Shown here: positions 34,680-43,935 of the stretch, in pieces
Position numbering within the stretch: the first letter of the stretch is position 1
Layout: every line of letters begins with the position of its first letter
Assembly (NCBI GenBank): GCA_910577675.1
Contig: CAJTOR010000005.1
Span: 63,980 to 127,979, forward strand
Source of the DNA: an uncultured Lachnospiraceae bacterium
Lineage (GTDB): Bacteria; Bacillota; Clostridia; Lachnospirales; Lachnospiraceae
Reading direction: 5' to 3'
Length of the DNA stretch: 64,000 nt
Notes under the pieces: model-generated
Told to the model about the DNA's origin: nothing
The model's database searches: none
The model's input: only the letters and a program-made list of their open reading frames with translations
Program-made: the position numbers and the translations under genes

Positions 34680-36536
34680 TTAAGGCTCTGTCTGGTTTGC
34701 CGGCGGTGTCATACTGTATTTGTATGCCATTTGGTAAGCCTTCGGGCGCGCCGTGTCAAGCAGTTCTGCAATCTCTGCCCTGGCGCTTGCAACGGCATCG
34801 ACGATGCTTGGCGAGAAGCGTGTCCCCCTTCCCTCAAGAAGCCTGGCAAATATCTGGTCGATAGAATTTGCTTCCCTAAAGGCGTTGTTTACTTCATTGC
34901 CGCGATACTCTATAAAATCCGCGACCGCAATAAGGTCAACGGCTATGGGGTCCGCACATTCTGCGCGCGAGAATTCTTTTGGGTATCCGCCCGCCTCGTT
35001 ATAGTAGCGGTGGTGTCCGAACGCGACCGGCGCAAACTCCTCAGTGGACGGGGCGTTTTTAAGCAGCCGGTATCCCTGAAGCGCATGGGCTTCGCACATT
35101 TCTATTTCAAACGAGAGCCATTGGCGGTTCGGCAGGGAAAAGAGTTGGAGGAAAAAGAGTTTCCCGATATCGTGGAGCATTCCACAGTCATATATATAGG
35201 AAATGAGTGCTTCCTCATTTTCAGTAATCTCCGATGCCGATAACATGCCGCGGATACCAAGGAGTGCTTCGGGTGAAGATTTAAGCAAGTGTTTAAGTAT
35301 TAAGACAGCAAGTTGTGCGACCGCGATGCTGTGCACGCAGGTGCCCAGGTGGCGACCCATAATAAACTCATGTGCAAACGCCTTTAGGGAAATCCCATTT
35401 GGATATTCGATGAAATTAAACAACATGGGGCGCAGGTATGAGTACAGGAATTCTGTGTGTGCCTCCGGTGGGGCATTGCGGACATAGCGCAGGGCTCGCT
35501 GGTAAATTAGCTGCATGATCGGGGTTTTGTTCGTGATATAGCGCTTATCCTTGCGCACGTACTCCGTGTACATGGCTGGCAGGAAAAGGTTTGTATACAT
35601 GCCCTGCTGCGAATAGTCGGTCTGGGAAGCAGAAATATAGAGCTGTTCCAGGTTTTCGAAAAGTTTCGCAAGATTGTGGATGCCACAGTGGTAACATGCT
35701 GCATAGTAGGCGTAGAGCCATTGTGGCTGCATCGGTATATTTTTTTCCTGCGCGGCGAGAAGCTGTTCGTGGTGGACGTACTCGGCGGATTCCATCACTT
35801 CGTGCTGCTGTTCGCAGGAAGCGGTATCATAGCGCATATAGCCGAGCAATGTCGTGCGCTCCTGGTGCGTCTTTGTGATAAACAGTTTCCAGGGAAGCGA
35901 CGGGGTTTTTTTCTGGAAGGAGGGATCTGTAAGGATCTGCAGGGCGCGGCGCAGCACGGCAAATTTTGGTTCCGCTTCCGATATGGAATTGTAGCAGAGC
36001 GCGAGGTTACTCATGGAGCGGTGGATGTAGCCGCGCGTTTCCGGGTTTTCAAGCTCGTCATAGTACCGGATGTATCCTGCCGCCTCACCAAAAAGCAGCC
36101 GCATTTTCCAGTGGTATTTGCCGGGGTCCGTCATCCGCATGATATTGTTATAATTGTACAGCGCCATTGCACTGTGATAAAGTGAACGGATCAGAAGGTC
36201 GCGGTCGTTGTTCTGGCGGGCGTAGACCGTGAGGGCACAGTTTATCTGGTAGTGCACGCCGTTGTCCGCCTGTTTTGTAAGTTTTACGAGCGCATCGTCA
36301 AATTCGGCAAGTTCCGCTATGGTTTCCGGCGTGGCTGCCAGGATATCGTCGAACAGCGGGATAAGAAAATCGCGCAGCACGGTCATGTTTTCCGCAATCA
36401 GCGGGCGCAGGGCGAGAGTACGTTTTGTACAGTCGGTGTAAAAAGCTTCTGCGCTTTCCGAAGCAGTGGGTGTTACGGCGACCAGCTTCATGATTTTCGA
36501 GGTATTGTCAAGATAGGTGGTTTCATATTTGTTCAT
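34680..36536 (-). CDS. HD-GYP domain protein with helical N-terminal region
   Basis: 618 aa, no signal or membrane helix. Residues 1-390 are helical and resemble a TPR-like sensor or scaffold. From about 395 comes an HD-GYP domain: GRHLGTCVHSIAVA, the metal pair His455-Asp456 in MLHDIGK, GHHRYYNEAGGYP at 507-519 with the GYP-like motif, and FIEYRG-like terminal helices. The family hydrolyses cyclic di-GMP; here the GYP motif is near standard but the HHExxDGxGYP consensus reads HHRYYNEAGGYP, so activity is uncertain. It lies between a hybrid histidine kinase (53 bp upstream) and the transporter genes (46 bp downstream). GGAGGGG precedes the ATG. Confidence 0.82.
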   Translation of the reverse strand: MNKYETTYLDNTSKIMKLVAVTPTASESAEAFYTDCTKRTLALRPLIAENMTVLRDFLIPLFDDILAATPETIAELAEFDDALVKLTKQADNGVHYQINCALTVYARQNNDRDLLIRSLYHSAMALYNYNNIMRMTDPGKYHWKMRLLFGEAAGYIRYYDELENPETRGYIHRSMSNLALCYNSISEAEPKFAVLRRALQILTDPSFQKKTPSLPWKLFITKTHQERTTLLGYMRYDTASCEQQHEVMESAEYVHHEQLLAAQEKNIPMQPQWLYAYYAACYHCGIHNLAKLFENLEQLYISASQTDYSQQGMYTNLFLPAMYTEYVRKDKRYITNKTPIMQLIYQRALRYVRNAPPEAHTEFLYSYLRPMLFNFIEYPNGISLKAFAHEFIMGRHLGTCVHSIAVAQLAVLILKHLLKSSPEALLGIRGMLSASEITENEEALISYIYDCGMLHDIGKLFFLQLFSLPNRQWLSFEIEMCEAHALQGYRLLKNAPSTEEFAPVAFGHHRYYNEAGGYPKEFSRAECADPIAVDLIAVADFIEYRGNEVNNAFREANSIDQIFARLLEGRGTRFSPSIVDAVASARAEIAELLDTARPKAYQMAYKYSMTPPANQTEP

Positions 36537-36588
36537 GGCTATCCCCTCCCTCCCGCTTTGGCGGGTATAAAACCTGAATATGGAATTA

Positions 36589-38526
36589 TTATTTGTGGGT
36601 TCCCTGGTTCAGGTTGTCCAGACAGGAGAGTACCTGTTCCACATCTAAAGGTTTTGTAATATGTGCGTTCATTCCGGCTTCTATGGAGATTTGCCGGTCT
36701 TCCTCAAATGCGTTGGCGGTCATGGCAACAATTGGCACCTGTGCCGCGTCAAGTCTTTTAAGTTTGCGGATGCGCCGCGTTGCTTCAAGACCGTCCATAA
36801 CCGGCATCTTGATATCCATCAGGATGAGGTCATAATAAAACAGCGGCTTTTCGCAGAAGGTGGTAATAGCTTCCTCCCCGTTTGTGGCAGTATCGATCAT
36901 GATATTGGTCATGGAGAGGATTTCTTTTGCAATCTCCAAGTTTAACATGTTGTCCTCCACCAATAGCAGGCGGTTTTTTGAGTAGTCTGTAACCCCGCGT
37001 TTTTGCTGCCCTTCTTTTGCGGTATGTCCTTCCTTTGTAAAAGGGTAGAGCGCTTCTGCCAGGCGGCTTTTAAAGAGCGGAAGCGGGATAAAGCTGTTGA
37101 CACCGAGTTTGGTCATTAAATATTCCATCTCGGACCAGTTGTTTTCGGAAAGCATAAGGATCGGGAAATCCCGTCCCTTGCGCGCCCTGATATCCGGTAG
37201 TAGCTGGGCGATATCAATATCTTTAAGGTGGTCGGTGGTAAGCAGTGCAAAGTATTCCCTGCCCGAGATATCCGCGTCGTTAATCTTATCGATCGCCTGA
37301 TTCCCGTCCGCAGCAATATCGCAGGTGATGTTAAGTCCTGAAAGCAGTTGGGGGAGTGTTGTAAGTTTGTTTCCGTCTCCCTGAATAATGAGCACATGAC
37401 GGCCGGAGAGTGCGCAAAAGTGGGAAGTGTCCGCCTCGTAGCGCTTTAGCGGGATGGCGATTGTGAATTCCGACCCCTCGTTAAGTACGCTTGTCACTTT
37501 GATAGTGCCGCCCATCATCTCGATCAGTTTTTTGGTGATCGCCATGCCAAGTCCAGTCCCCTCAATGCGGCTGATCGTGGAGGAAGCCTCACGTTCAAAT
37601 GGCTGGAATATTTTGGCTAAAAATTCCGGTGTCATACCGATCCCGTTATCCTTTACGCGAAACGTGAGCATAACGGAAGAATCTTCCATTAATTCCTGCT
37701 CGAGCGATATATAAATCTCCCCGCCCTCCCCCGTATATTTTACGGCGTTGGAGAGGATGTTTAAAAATATCTGTCTTAGCCTTGTGGGGTCAGCAATCAG
37801 GTTTTCGTGCTCGATATTGCAGAGGTTTAAGTGGAGCTTCTGCTTTTTTTCCGCCGTCTGCGGGCGGATAATAACCAGGATGCTGTGTATCTGGTCAGCC
37901 AGCTGGATATGTTCCTCATTTAAAACAACTTTGCCGCTCTCGATGCGGGACATATCGAGCACTTCGTTAATCAGTTCCATCAAATGTCCGGAAGCAGTCC
38001 GGATTTTTTTCAGGCAGTCCTCAACACGCGCAGGGTCTTCGGAATAATTGAGCGCAATATCGGTCATGCCGATAATCGCGTTCATCGGGGTGCGGATGTC
38101 ATGCGACATCTCGGAGAGAAAATTGGTTTTTGCCTGGCTGGCTGCATTCGCGGCCTCAAGCGCCTCGTTCATGCGGCGCTGGTAGTCGAAGAGGCGTTCG
38201 ACGGATGCCCGCTCCGCCTCGTTCTGGTCCAGGACAAAAACAAGGCAGGTATCCCCGTTAAACGGCGAGGCAAACAGGCGCAGCAGGCTGCCGTTTGGCT
38301 CGTGGCGAAACGGTCCTACATCCATACTGCCCATGGATGTGGAAAAAACTGGAAAAACATTGCCGAGCGTTTGTCCGGTGATCGACACAGAGGGAAGCTC
38401 TAGGATGGAAGCAGCCCTGTTATTTGCATATATAATGGTGGAACTGGAGGAGAAGGGAAGGGAAGTGACCAGATATCCCTGTGAACTCTCACCAAACATT
38501 TCATCGTATTCATTATAACTTTTCAT
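36589..38526 (-). CDS. Cytoplasmic hybrid histidine kinase with two receiver domains
   Basis: 645 aa without membrane helices. Residues ~1-120 look like a PAS domain. HisKA follows (FLSEMSHDIRTPMNAIIG, phospho-acceptor His in the H-box), then a HATPase domain with the N-box, DNGIGM and GTGLGMAI. A first receiver (HVLIIQGDGNK...) seems to lack the phosphorylatable Asp, reading ALLTTD where MxxD is expected. The second receiver (LLLVEDNMLNLEIA, LILMDIKMPVMDG) is complete. No DNA-binding output is present, so signal must pass to a partner; the HD-GYP protein next door is the obvious candidate. Divergent from pncC. Confidence 0.9.
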   Translation of the reverse strand: MKSYNEYDEMFGESSQGYLVTSLPFSSSSTIIYANNRAASILELPSVSITGQTLGNVFPVFSTSMGSMDVGPFRHEPNGSLLRLFASPFNGDTCLVFVLDQNEAERASVERLFDYQRRMNEALEAANAASQAKTNFLSEMSHDIRTPMNAIIGMTDIALNYSEDPARVEDCLKKIRTASGHLMELINEVLDMSRIESGKVVLNEEHIQLADQIHSILVIIRPQTAEKKQKLHLNLCNIEHENLIADPTRLRQIFLNILSNAVKYTGEGGEIYISLEQELMEDSSVMLTFRVKDNGIGMTPEFLAKIFQPFEREASSTISRIEGTGLGMAITKKLIEMMGGTIKVTSVLNEGSEFTIAIPLKRYEADTSHFCALSGRHVLIIQGDGNKLTTLPQLLSGLNITCDIAADGNQAIDKINDADISGREYFALLTTDHLKDIDIAQLLPDIRARKGRDFPILMLSENNWSEMEYLMTKLGVNSFIPLPLFKSRLAEALYPFTKEGHTAKEGQQKRGVTDYSKNRLLLVEDNMLNLEIAKEILSMTNIMIDTATNGEEAITTFCEKPLFYYDLILMDIKMPVMDGLEATRRIRKLKRLDAAQVPIVAMTANAFEEDRQISIEAGMNAHITKPLDVEQVLSCLDNLNQGTHK

Positions 38527-38592
38527 AACCCGTCCTCCGAAAATTAAAACTATGTGTTTCTCATTTTATCATTTTATGGTTAAAAAGTAAAG

Positions 38593-38621
38593 TTGATATT
38601 CTTCTTCAAGTGCGTTATACT
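38593..38621 (+). promoter_or_regulatory. Promoter of the pncC-PAP2 pair
   Basis: TTGATA at 38593-38598, 17-bp spacer, TATACT at 38616-38621. It lies 78 bp ahead of the pncC start in the divergent gap with the histidine kinase. Confidence 0.65.
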
Positions 38622-38698
38622 AATTTTTGAGTTTATCTGCTTGGGATTACACAGGAATATTTCTTTTGGTAAAAGTGCACAGAAAGGAGTTATCGGGG

Positions 38699-39175
38699 AT
38701 GGTTGCAAAAAAAACGGTGGAGCTGTTGGTAAAGCGGGGATTTCGCATCTCATTTGCGGAGTCCTGTACTGGGGGGCTTGCCGCGGCGAGGCTTGTGGAA
38801 GTACCGGATGCTTCAAAGGTGTTTGATGTGGGTGTTATAACCTATGCAAATGAAGCTAAAATAAAATATCTGGGGGTTTTTGAGGAAACCATTGAGGAGT
38901 TTGGCGTGGTGAGCGAGGAAGTGGCCGGGCAGATGGCAGAAGGCGTGGCGCGCGCGAATATGGCGCAGGTCGGAGTGGGGATTACCGGGATTGCAGGACC
39001 GACGGGCGGGACAAAGAACAAGCCGGTCGGCATGGTCTGCTTCGGTTTTTATGTGGATGGGATGCTTGCCACACACACAATGCAATTTGGGGAAATTGGC
39101 AGGAATGCCGTGCGCGAAGCCAGCGTAGAATTTGTGTATGGGACATTGGAAAGGCTTTTGGGAAACGGGGAATGA
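38699..39175 (+). CDS. pncC: Nicotinamide-nucleotide amidase (CinA C-terminal domain)
   Basis: 158 aa from the ATG at 38699 with AAAGGAG upstream. The family motifs are SFAESCTGGLAAARL, GVITYANEAK-x-K-x-LGV, GVGITGIAGPTGGT-x-x-KPVG and RNAVREAS near the end. It is the stand-alone CinA C-terminal domain, without the N-terminal MoaB-like half of full CinA. The enzyme deamidates nicotinamide mononucleotide in the pyridine nucleotide salvage cycle. It overlaps the next gene at ATGA, so the two are coupled. Confidence 0.93.
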   Translation: MVAKKTVELLVKRGFRISFAESCTGGLAAARLVEVPDASKVFDVGVITYANEAKIKYLGVFEETIEEFGVVSEEVAGQMAEGVARANMAQVGVGITGIAGPTGGTKNKPVGMVCFGFYVDGMLATHTMQFGEIGRNAVREASVEFVYGTLERLLGNGE

Positions 39176-39660
39176 ATGCGGGGCGATACAGGAAAATACG
39201 GGAATGGTTTCTTTGTGCACCGTGGCGCATAAAGTTTCTTCTTATAGCTTACCGGGGGCTGCCGCTTTTCGTGGCGGCGGGCTATGCAGTCTGCCTGGCA
39301 CTGTGTTTTTTTTGCAGGAGGGAACTTCTTTTTCGCGCCATCTTTGTGCCTGCCGCAATGTTCTTTTTGGTTTCGGTATTCCGGCATTTTGCCGATTTTC
39401 AAAGACCGTATGAGAAGGAGGGGATTGTGCCGCTGATAAAGAAGGAAAAATGCGGACACTCTTTCCCAAGCCGCCACGCGGCAAGTGCCGGCATGGTCGC
39501 GGCAGTCTGGACAGCCTACTGCCTGCCAGCGGGTATATTTTTTCTGGCGGTGGGGGTGCTTATCGCGGCGAGCCGTGTGTTTGCGGGGGTACATTATGTA
39601 AGGGATGTGCTTGTCGGCGGGGTGTTCGGTTTTTTTTCAGTGTGGATATTTTTTTTGTAA
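39172..39660 (+). CDS. PAP2-type membrane phosphatase
   Basis: 162 aa with four or five membrane helices. The three PAP2 signature parts are present: a K/R-x6-RP-like FQRPYEKEG, GHSFPSRHAAS with the catalytic His, and SRVFAGVHYVRDV with the nucleophile His. Such enzymes dephosphorylate lipid phosphates such as undecaprenyl pyrophosphate or phosphatidate on the outer membrane face. Which lipid it uses is not evident. It overlaps pncC by four bases. Confidence 0.9.
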   Translation: MNAGRYRKIREWFLCAPWRIKFLLIAYRGLPLFVAAGYAVCLALCFFCRRELLFRAIFVPAAMFFLVSVFRHFADFQRPYEKEGIVPLIKKEKCGHSFPSRHAASAGMVAAVWTAYCLPAGIFFLAVGVLIAASRVFAGVHYVRDVLVGGVFGFFSVWIFFL

Positions 39661-39664
39661 ATAC

Positions 39665-39693
39665 TTGACGAAACAGCAGATTGCAGGTAAACT
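39665..39693 (+). promoter_or_regulatory. Promoter of the pspA operon
   Basis: TTGACG at 39665-39670, 17-bp spacer, TAAACT at 39688-39693, starting five bases after the PAP2 stop. A housekeeping-type promoter; no SigW-like AAC/CGT pair is evident. Confidence 0.6.
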
Positions 39694-39805
39694 AAATGTA
39701 TGGTCTTTAAAGCCTGTAGAAGGAAGGGAGAATAGTGCTGTGCTGCGCCGGCATTAAAGCGTTTGCTGCTCCTTAAAATCAAGCCGCAGCAGGGAGGATA
39801 AGAAG

Positions 39806-40483
39806 ATGGGTATTTTATCAAGGTTTAAGGATATCATGTCGGCAAATATCAATGCATTGCTTGACAAGGCAGAGAATCCGGAGAAGATGATTGACCAGTG
39901 TTTGAGGAACCTTCAGGAGGATCTTGGGAAAGTGAAATCCGAAACCGCCAGCATTATGGCGGAGGAGGCCAGGGCAAAGCGCGAGCTTGACGAGTGCAAC
40001 GCCGAGATGGAGAAGATGCAGAAATTTGCGATCAAGGCGCTCGAGAAAAATAATGAGGACGACGCGCGCAAGTTCCTTGAGCAGAAGGCATCGCTCGCCT
40101 CAAAGCAGGCAGGTTTACAGCAGACCTACGATCTTGCACACCAGAATGCGGATCATATGAAGCAGATGCACAGCAAGCTTGTCGCGGATATCAATGAACT
40201 TGAATCGCGCAGGGCGATGATTAAGGGCAAACTTGCCGTTGCGAAGACGCAGGAGCGCATCAACAAGATGGGCGATTCCGTGAACAGTGCGAACCGCTCG
40301 ATTGCAAGCTTCGAGAAGTACGAGGATCTTGCAAACAAGAAGTTGGATGAAGCGAATGCGATGGCGGAATTGAACAGGATGGAGAAGTCCGGCGATATCC
40401 GCGACCTGACTGCAAAGTATTCGCAGGGGTCGGATGTGGATGACGAACTTGCGGCACTGAAAGCAAGCCTTGGGAAAGCGTAA
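39806..40483 (+). CDS. pspA: PspA/IM30 family protein
   Basis: 225 aa, almost wholly coiled coil, beginning MGILSRFKDIMSANINALLDKAENPEKM, the amphipathic N-terminal helix and NPEKM signature of PspA/Vipp1. The C-terminus ends in a short helix after a DDELAALK segment. These ESCRT-III-like proteins polymerise on the cytoplasmic membrane face and guard it during envelope stress. The downstream genes match the B. subtilis ydjGHI set, so this is the YdjF counterpart. A hairpin at 40543 may reduce readthrough to them. Confidence 0.93.
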   Translation: MGILSRFKDIMSANINALLDKAENPEKMIDQCLRNLQEDLGKVKSETASIMAEEARAKRELDECNAEMEKMQKFAIKALEKNNEDDARKFLEQKASLASKQAGLQQTYDLAHQNADHMKQMHSKLVADINELESRRAMIKGKLAVAKTQERINKMGDSVNSANRSIASFEKYEDLANKKLDEANAMAELNRMEKSGDIRDLTAKYSQGSDVDDELAALKASLGKA

Positions 40484-40542
40484 GTATGCCCGGGAATAAG
40501 AGTGGCCGGTTTAAAACAACGAGGTATGAGTGGGGGAAAGGG

Positions 40543-40577
40543 CGGCTGCGGATGGGTCCGCGGCCGTTTCTGTTTTT
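40543..40577 (+). terminator. Terminator or attenuator between pspA and the ydjG-like gene
   Basis: A 10-bp stem (40543-40552 with 40557-40566, one G-T pair), four-base loop, then TTTCTGTTTTT. It would let pspA be made in excess over the membrane partner genes. Confidence 0.6.
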
Positions 40578-40636
40578 GGAGTGGGAATTGGATTTGGTGG
40601 GGGCGGGGAATACCTGCCTTACAGAAATGAGGAATT

Positions 40637-41737
40637 ATGGTAGTCCAGTATAAATGCCCGAGCTGCGGCGCGGATATGCAGTATGATGCGGAATCAAGGA
40701 AACTGAAATGCACTGGCTGCGGCAGGCTGATGGCGGTTGATGCCATGAAACAGGGTGGGGAAAAAGAGGGGGAGGAGATTGCCCCCTTTTCGGCGGATGA
40801 GATCGAGGATGAGACCTCTTTCGGGCGGATTGGGGAGGAAGCGGGCAGCGGCGCTTTTGGCGATGGGGAAGGCTGCCAGTATGTCTGCAACAACTGTGGT
40901 GCAGTAGTTGTAACAACAACGGATACAACTGCTACAACCTGTAGTTTCTGCGGTGCGCCGGTGGTTCTTGGCGACCGTCTGACCGGCAAGAAGGCTCCGG
41001 TTTTTGTTATCCCGTTTAAGATTGGAAAAGAGCAGGCGATGGCGGCGTTCCGCAAATGGTGCGGGAACGGGAAACTTACGCCCAAGGATTTTATGACCGC
41101 CGACCGCATCAAAAACATTACGGGGATGTACGTGCCGTTTTGGCTCTTTGATATGGAAGGGACGGGGGAGGCGGACTGCACGGCAACGCGCGTGCGCACC
41201 TACTCGCAGGGGGAATATATTTGTACAGAAACAAAGTATTACCATGTATACCGCCGACTGAATATGGTCTATTCCAAGGTGCCCGTGGATGCCTCGGAGA
41301 AAATGAACGATGAGATGATGGACAAATTGGAACCGTTTTCTTATTCGGAACTCGCCCCTTTTGAAATGCCTTATCTGGCGGGGTATCTTGCGGAACAGTA
41401 TAATTATGATGACAAGGAGCTGCTGCCGCGCGTGACGGAGCGTGTAAAGCGCTATGCGAGCCAGTATCTTGCATCGACAATCACGGGCTATTCGACCGTT
41501 ACCTACAATCATAAAGAAATAAGGCTTAATCCGGTCAATGCCCGCTATACATTGCTTCCGGTCTGGATGGTCTGCTACGATTATCGCGACAGCGAACATA
41601 TCTTTGCGATGAACGGCCAGACCGGCAAGATTGTCGGGAAACCGCCGCTCTCAAACAAGAAGATTGCCCTGTGGTTTACGGGTATCAGCGCGGCAGCCTT
41701 TGCGGTTATGCGTCTGGTTTCTATGTTCCTGGTTTAG
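40637..41737 (+). CDS. YdjG-like zinc-ribbon membrane protein
   Basis: 366 aa. Two zinc ribbons sit in the N-terminal 120 residues (YKCPSCGADM ... LKCTGCGRL and YVCNNCGAVV ... CSFCGAPV). A large middle domain with FWLFDMEG and YHVYRRL follows, and the protein ends in a membrane helix (FTGISAAAFAVMRLVSMFLV). It corresponds to YdjG, which with YdjH forms a membrane complex able to bind PspA in Bacillus. The gene precedes the TPM protein by 12 bp. Confidence 0.82.
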   Translation: MVVQYKCPSCGADMQYDAESRKLKCTGCGRLMAVDAMKQGGEKEGEEIAPFSADEIEDETSFGRIGEEAGSGAFGDGEGCQYVCNNCGAVVVTTTDTTATTCSFCGAPVVLGDRLTGKKAPVFVIPFKIGKEQAMAAFRKWCGNGKLTPKDFMTADRIKNITGMYVPFWLFDMEGTGEADCTATRVRTYSQGEYICTETKYYHVYRRLNMVYSKVPVDASEKMNDEMMDKLEPFSYSELAPFEMPYLAGYLAEQYNYDDKELLPRVTERVKRYASQYLASTITGYSTVTYNHKEIRLNPVNARYTLLPVWMVCYDYRDSEHIFAMNGQTGKIVGKPPLSNKKIALWFTGISAAAFAVMRLVSMFLV

Positions 41738-41749
41738 GGGGAGGATGAT

Positions 41750-42538
41750 ATGGGAAAAAAAAGAAAAATAATAAGTTTCTTCCTGCTCCTCTTAACTTTT
41801 CTCCTTCCCGTGGGAAGCGTGTATGCATCCAGCTTTTCACAGCCGGTTGTGTCGGCTGTAAAGGGTGTCTATCTCTATGATGATGCGGGACTTTTAGATG
41901 ACGACCAGAGGGAAAGGCTTTCGGAACACTTGAAAAAATGCGGGCAGGAAACGGGCTGCGGGATCTATGCGGTCACTTCCTCAGAACCCGGCGGCAGGAC
42001 GGGCGATAGGTACCTGGAAGATTTTTATGACAATGGTTTTGATACGGGTCAGATTGATACGGACGCAGTATTGATATACCTTGATATGGAGAACCGCTAT
42101 GTCAATGTGCAGGCTTATGGGAAGGCACAGAACAGGATTACGGACGGAGTATGTGATAAGATAATCGACGCGATTTATGATGACCTGAAAGCGGGGTATT
42201 ATTACAATGTAATAGAGGTTTATGCGGACGAGGCAGTTGATTATCTTAACTATGTGCCGATTTATCTGCGGGCGTGGGTGCAGCTTATCGCGGCTCTCAT
42301 TATCGGGGGGATTGCCGTTTCTGTGATGGCGGTGAAAAGCGGCGGTGTTATGACCGTGAATGCGGATACATATCTTGATTCGCGCTACAGCGGGATTCGT
42401 GCGAGAAGGGATGACTATATCCGCACAAGCGTGACAAAGCGCAAGAAGCCAAAGCCGAGTGAGGGCGGTGGCAGTAGCGGCGGAGGTCATGTCAGCAGCG
42501 GCGGGCATTCCCACTCAAGCGGAGGCAGAAGTTTTTAG
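41750..42538 (+). CDS. TPM-domain membrane protein (YdjH-like)
   Basis: 262 aa. A signal peptide (residues 1-25, ISFFLLLLTFLLPVGSVYA) precedes a TPM domain (LYDDAGLLDDDQRERLSEHL, GCGIYAVTS, AVLIYLDMENRYVNV). One membrane helix lies near 180-200, and the tail is rich in Gly, Ser and His (GGGSSGGGHVSSGGHSHSS). TPM domains act in envelope quality control. The His-rich tail may bind metal, though such tails are common in this family. Confidence 0.88.
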   Translation: MGKKRKIISFFLLLLTFLLPVGSVYASSFSQPVVSAVKGVYLYDDAGLLDDDQRERLSEHLKKCGQETGCGIYAVTSSEPGGRTGDRYLEDFYDNGFDTGQIDTDAVLIYLDMENRYVNVQAYGKAQNRITDGVCDKIIDAIYDDLKAGYYYNVIEVYADEAVDYLNYVPIYLRAWVQLIAALIIGGIAVSVMAVKSGGVMTVNADTYLDSRYSGIRARRDDYIRTSVTKRKKPKPSEGGGSSGGGHVSSGGHSHSSGGRSF

Positions 42539-42570
42539 ATGGTTTTATATTAGGAAAGGGGCAACATAAA

Positions 42571-43572
42571 ATGGGATTATTTTCAAATCAGTTTTCATCG
42601 GTGGTTGAGTGGAAGGAATTCCGCGAGGATATGATTTTCTGGAAGTGGCCGAACGCGGAGCTAAAGAAGGGCAGCCGCCTGATTATCCGCCCGGGACAGG
42701 ATGCGATTTTTTTAAACACTGGCCGGATAGAGGGAATTTTTACGGATGACGGCGATTATGATATTGAGTCGCAGATCATCCCGTTCCTCTCAACTTTAAA
42801 GGGATTTAAGTTTGGTTTTAATACAAACCTGCGTGCCGAAGTTTTGTTTGTCAATACAAAAGAGTTTACAGTTAAGTGGGGGACTGCCAATGCGATTAAT
42901 ATTCCGGTGGCGGGCATGCCGGGCGGTATGCCAATCCGCGCTTTTGGCACGCTGAATTTCAAGGTGAATGATTATATTAAATTGATTGACAAGATTGCGG
43001 GGGTTAAGGAATCCTACCTTGTGGAGGATGTGAAAATCCGCGTGACATCCGTGCTCGACCAGCTTTTGATGAAGTGGATCAGCAAGGAGGGGAAGGATAT
43101 GTTTAACCTCCAGGCTAATGCCTACGATATCGCCAAAGGGATCAGCGTAGATCTGGATATGGAAATATTTGATATGGGGCTTACGATTACGGGCTTCAAT
43201 ATTATGAGTTTCAATTACCCGGAAGAAGTGCAGCGCATGATTACAAAAAATGCTTCCCAGAGCATGATAGGCGATATAAACCGCTATCAGCAGGTGGGCA
43301 TGGTCGATGCGATGGCATCCGGCAAAGGTGGCGCTGCCTCCGAGATGGCGGGCATGATGATGGGTATGAACATGGCAAACCAGATGGTGAATTCCATGAA
43401 TGCAAATTCATTGAATACACAAGATTCTTCTAATTCTGTGAATATGCAGAATCCGCAGAATATGCCGAATAACCGGACTGATGCTGGGGCAAAACCTAAT
43501 TTCTGCCCGAATTGCGGGGCTAAGGCGGGCGGGGCAAATTTCTGCCCGAACTGCGGTCAGAAGCTGGCTTAG
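42571..43572 (+). CDS. SPFH/virion-core family protein with zinc ribbon (YdjI-like)
   Basis: 333 aa. The first ~220 residues match the SPFH/virion-core group (WKEFREDMIFWKWPNAELKKGSRLIIRPGQDAIFLNTGRIEG). A glycine- and methionine-rich linker (SGKGGAASEMAGMMMGMNMANQM) and an Asn-rich stretch follow, and the C-terminus is a double zinc ribbon (FCPNCGAKAGGANFCPNCG). YdjI is required to place PspA at the membrane in Bacillus; the gene order here supports the same role. GGAAAGGGG precedes the ATG. Confidence 0.88.
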   Translation: MGLFSNQFSSVVEWKEFREDMIFWKWPNAELKKGSRLIIRPGQDAIFLNTGRIEGIFTDDGDYDIESQIIPFLSTLKGFKFGFNTNLRAEVLFVNTKEFTVKWGTANAINIPVAGMPGGMPIRAFGTLNFKVNDYIKLIDKIAGVKESYLVEDVKIRVTSVLDQLLMKWISKEGKDMFNLQANAYDIAKGISVDLDMEIFDMGLTITGFNIMSFNYPEEVQRMITKNASQSMIGDINRYQQVGMVDAMASGKGGAASEMAGMMMGMNMANQMVNSMNANSLNTQDSSNSVNMQNPQNMPNNRTDAGAKPNFCPNCGAKAGGANFCPNCGQKLA

Positions 43573-43576
43573 GGAG

Positions 43577-43780
43577 ATGGGGGGCAGGAAATGGCATAAG
43601 GTTATCTTCTTGGCGCTGTGTGTGTTCCTGTTCTTTGGCGGCTGCGGAAAGCATAAATGCGCTGTTTGCGGGGATGGGGCGAGCTGCAAGTTGATATTTA
43701 TGGGGAAAGAGTTTGATCTGTGCCGCGACTGCTATAAAACCTATGTTGAGGAGCAGCAGTTATTTGATGGGGAATTGTAA
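43577..43780 (+). CDS. Small Cys-rich lipoprotein
   Basis: 67 aa from the ATG at 43577, four bases after the YdjI-like stop. A hydrophobic start (KVIFLALCVFLFFGGCG) ends in a lipobox-like GGC, and the mature part has two CxxC pairs (CAVCG and CRDC) that could bind zinc outside the membrane. The ribosome site is nearly fused to the start (AGGGAG), so translation may depend on coupling with the preceding gene. I do not recognise a named family. Confidence 0.6.
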   Translation: MGGRKWHKVIFLALCVFLFFGGCGKHKCAVCGDGASCKLIFMGKEFDLCRDCYKTYVEEQQLFDGEL

Positions 43781-43935
43781 GTTTTAATTGTAAGTTTTGT
43801 AAGACTGTTTTGACGGAAAGATTGCGGGCTCCTTAGATAGTTTTGGGGTGTGATTCTTTTTAACGTTAAAAAACTGCCGTAGAAAGGGGGTGTTGCAAAA
43901 TCATCAAATTTGATGATTGAGTGATACCCTTGTTC

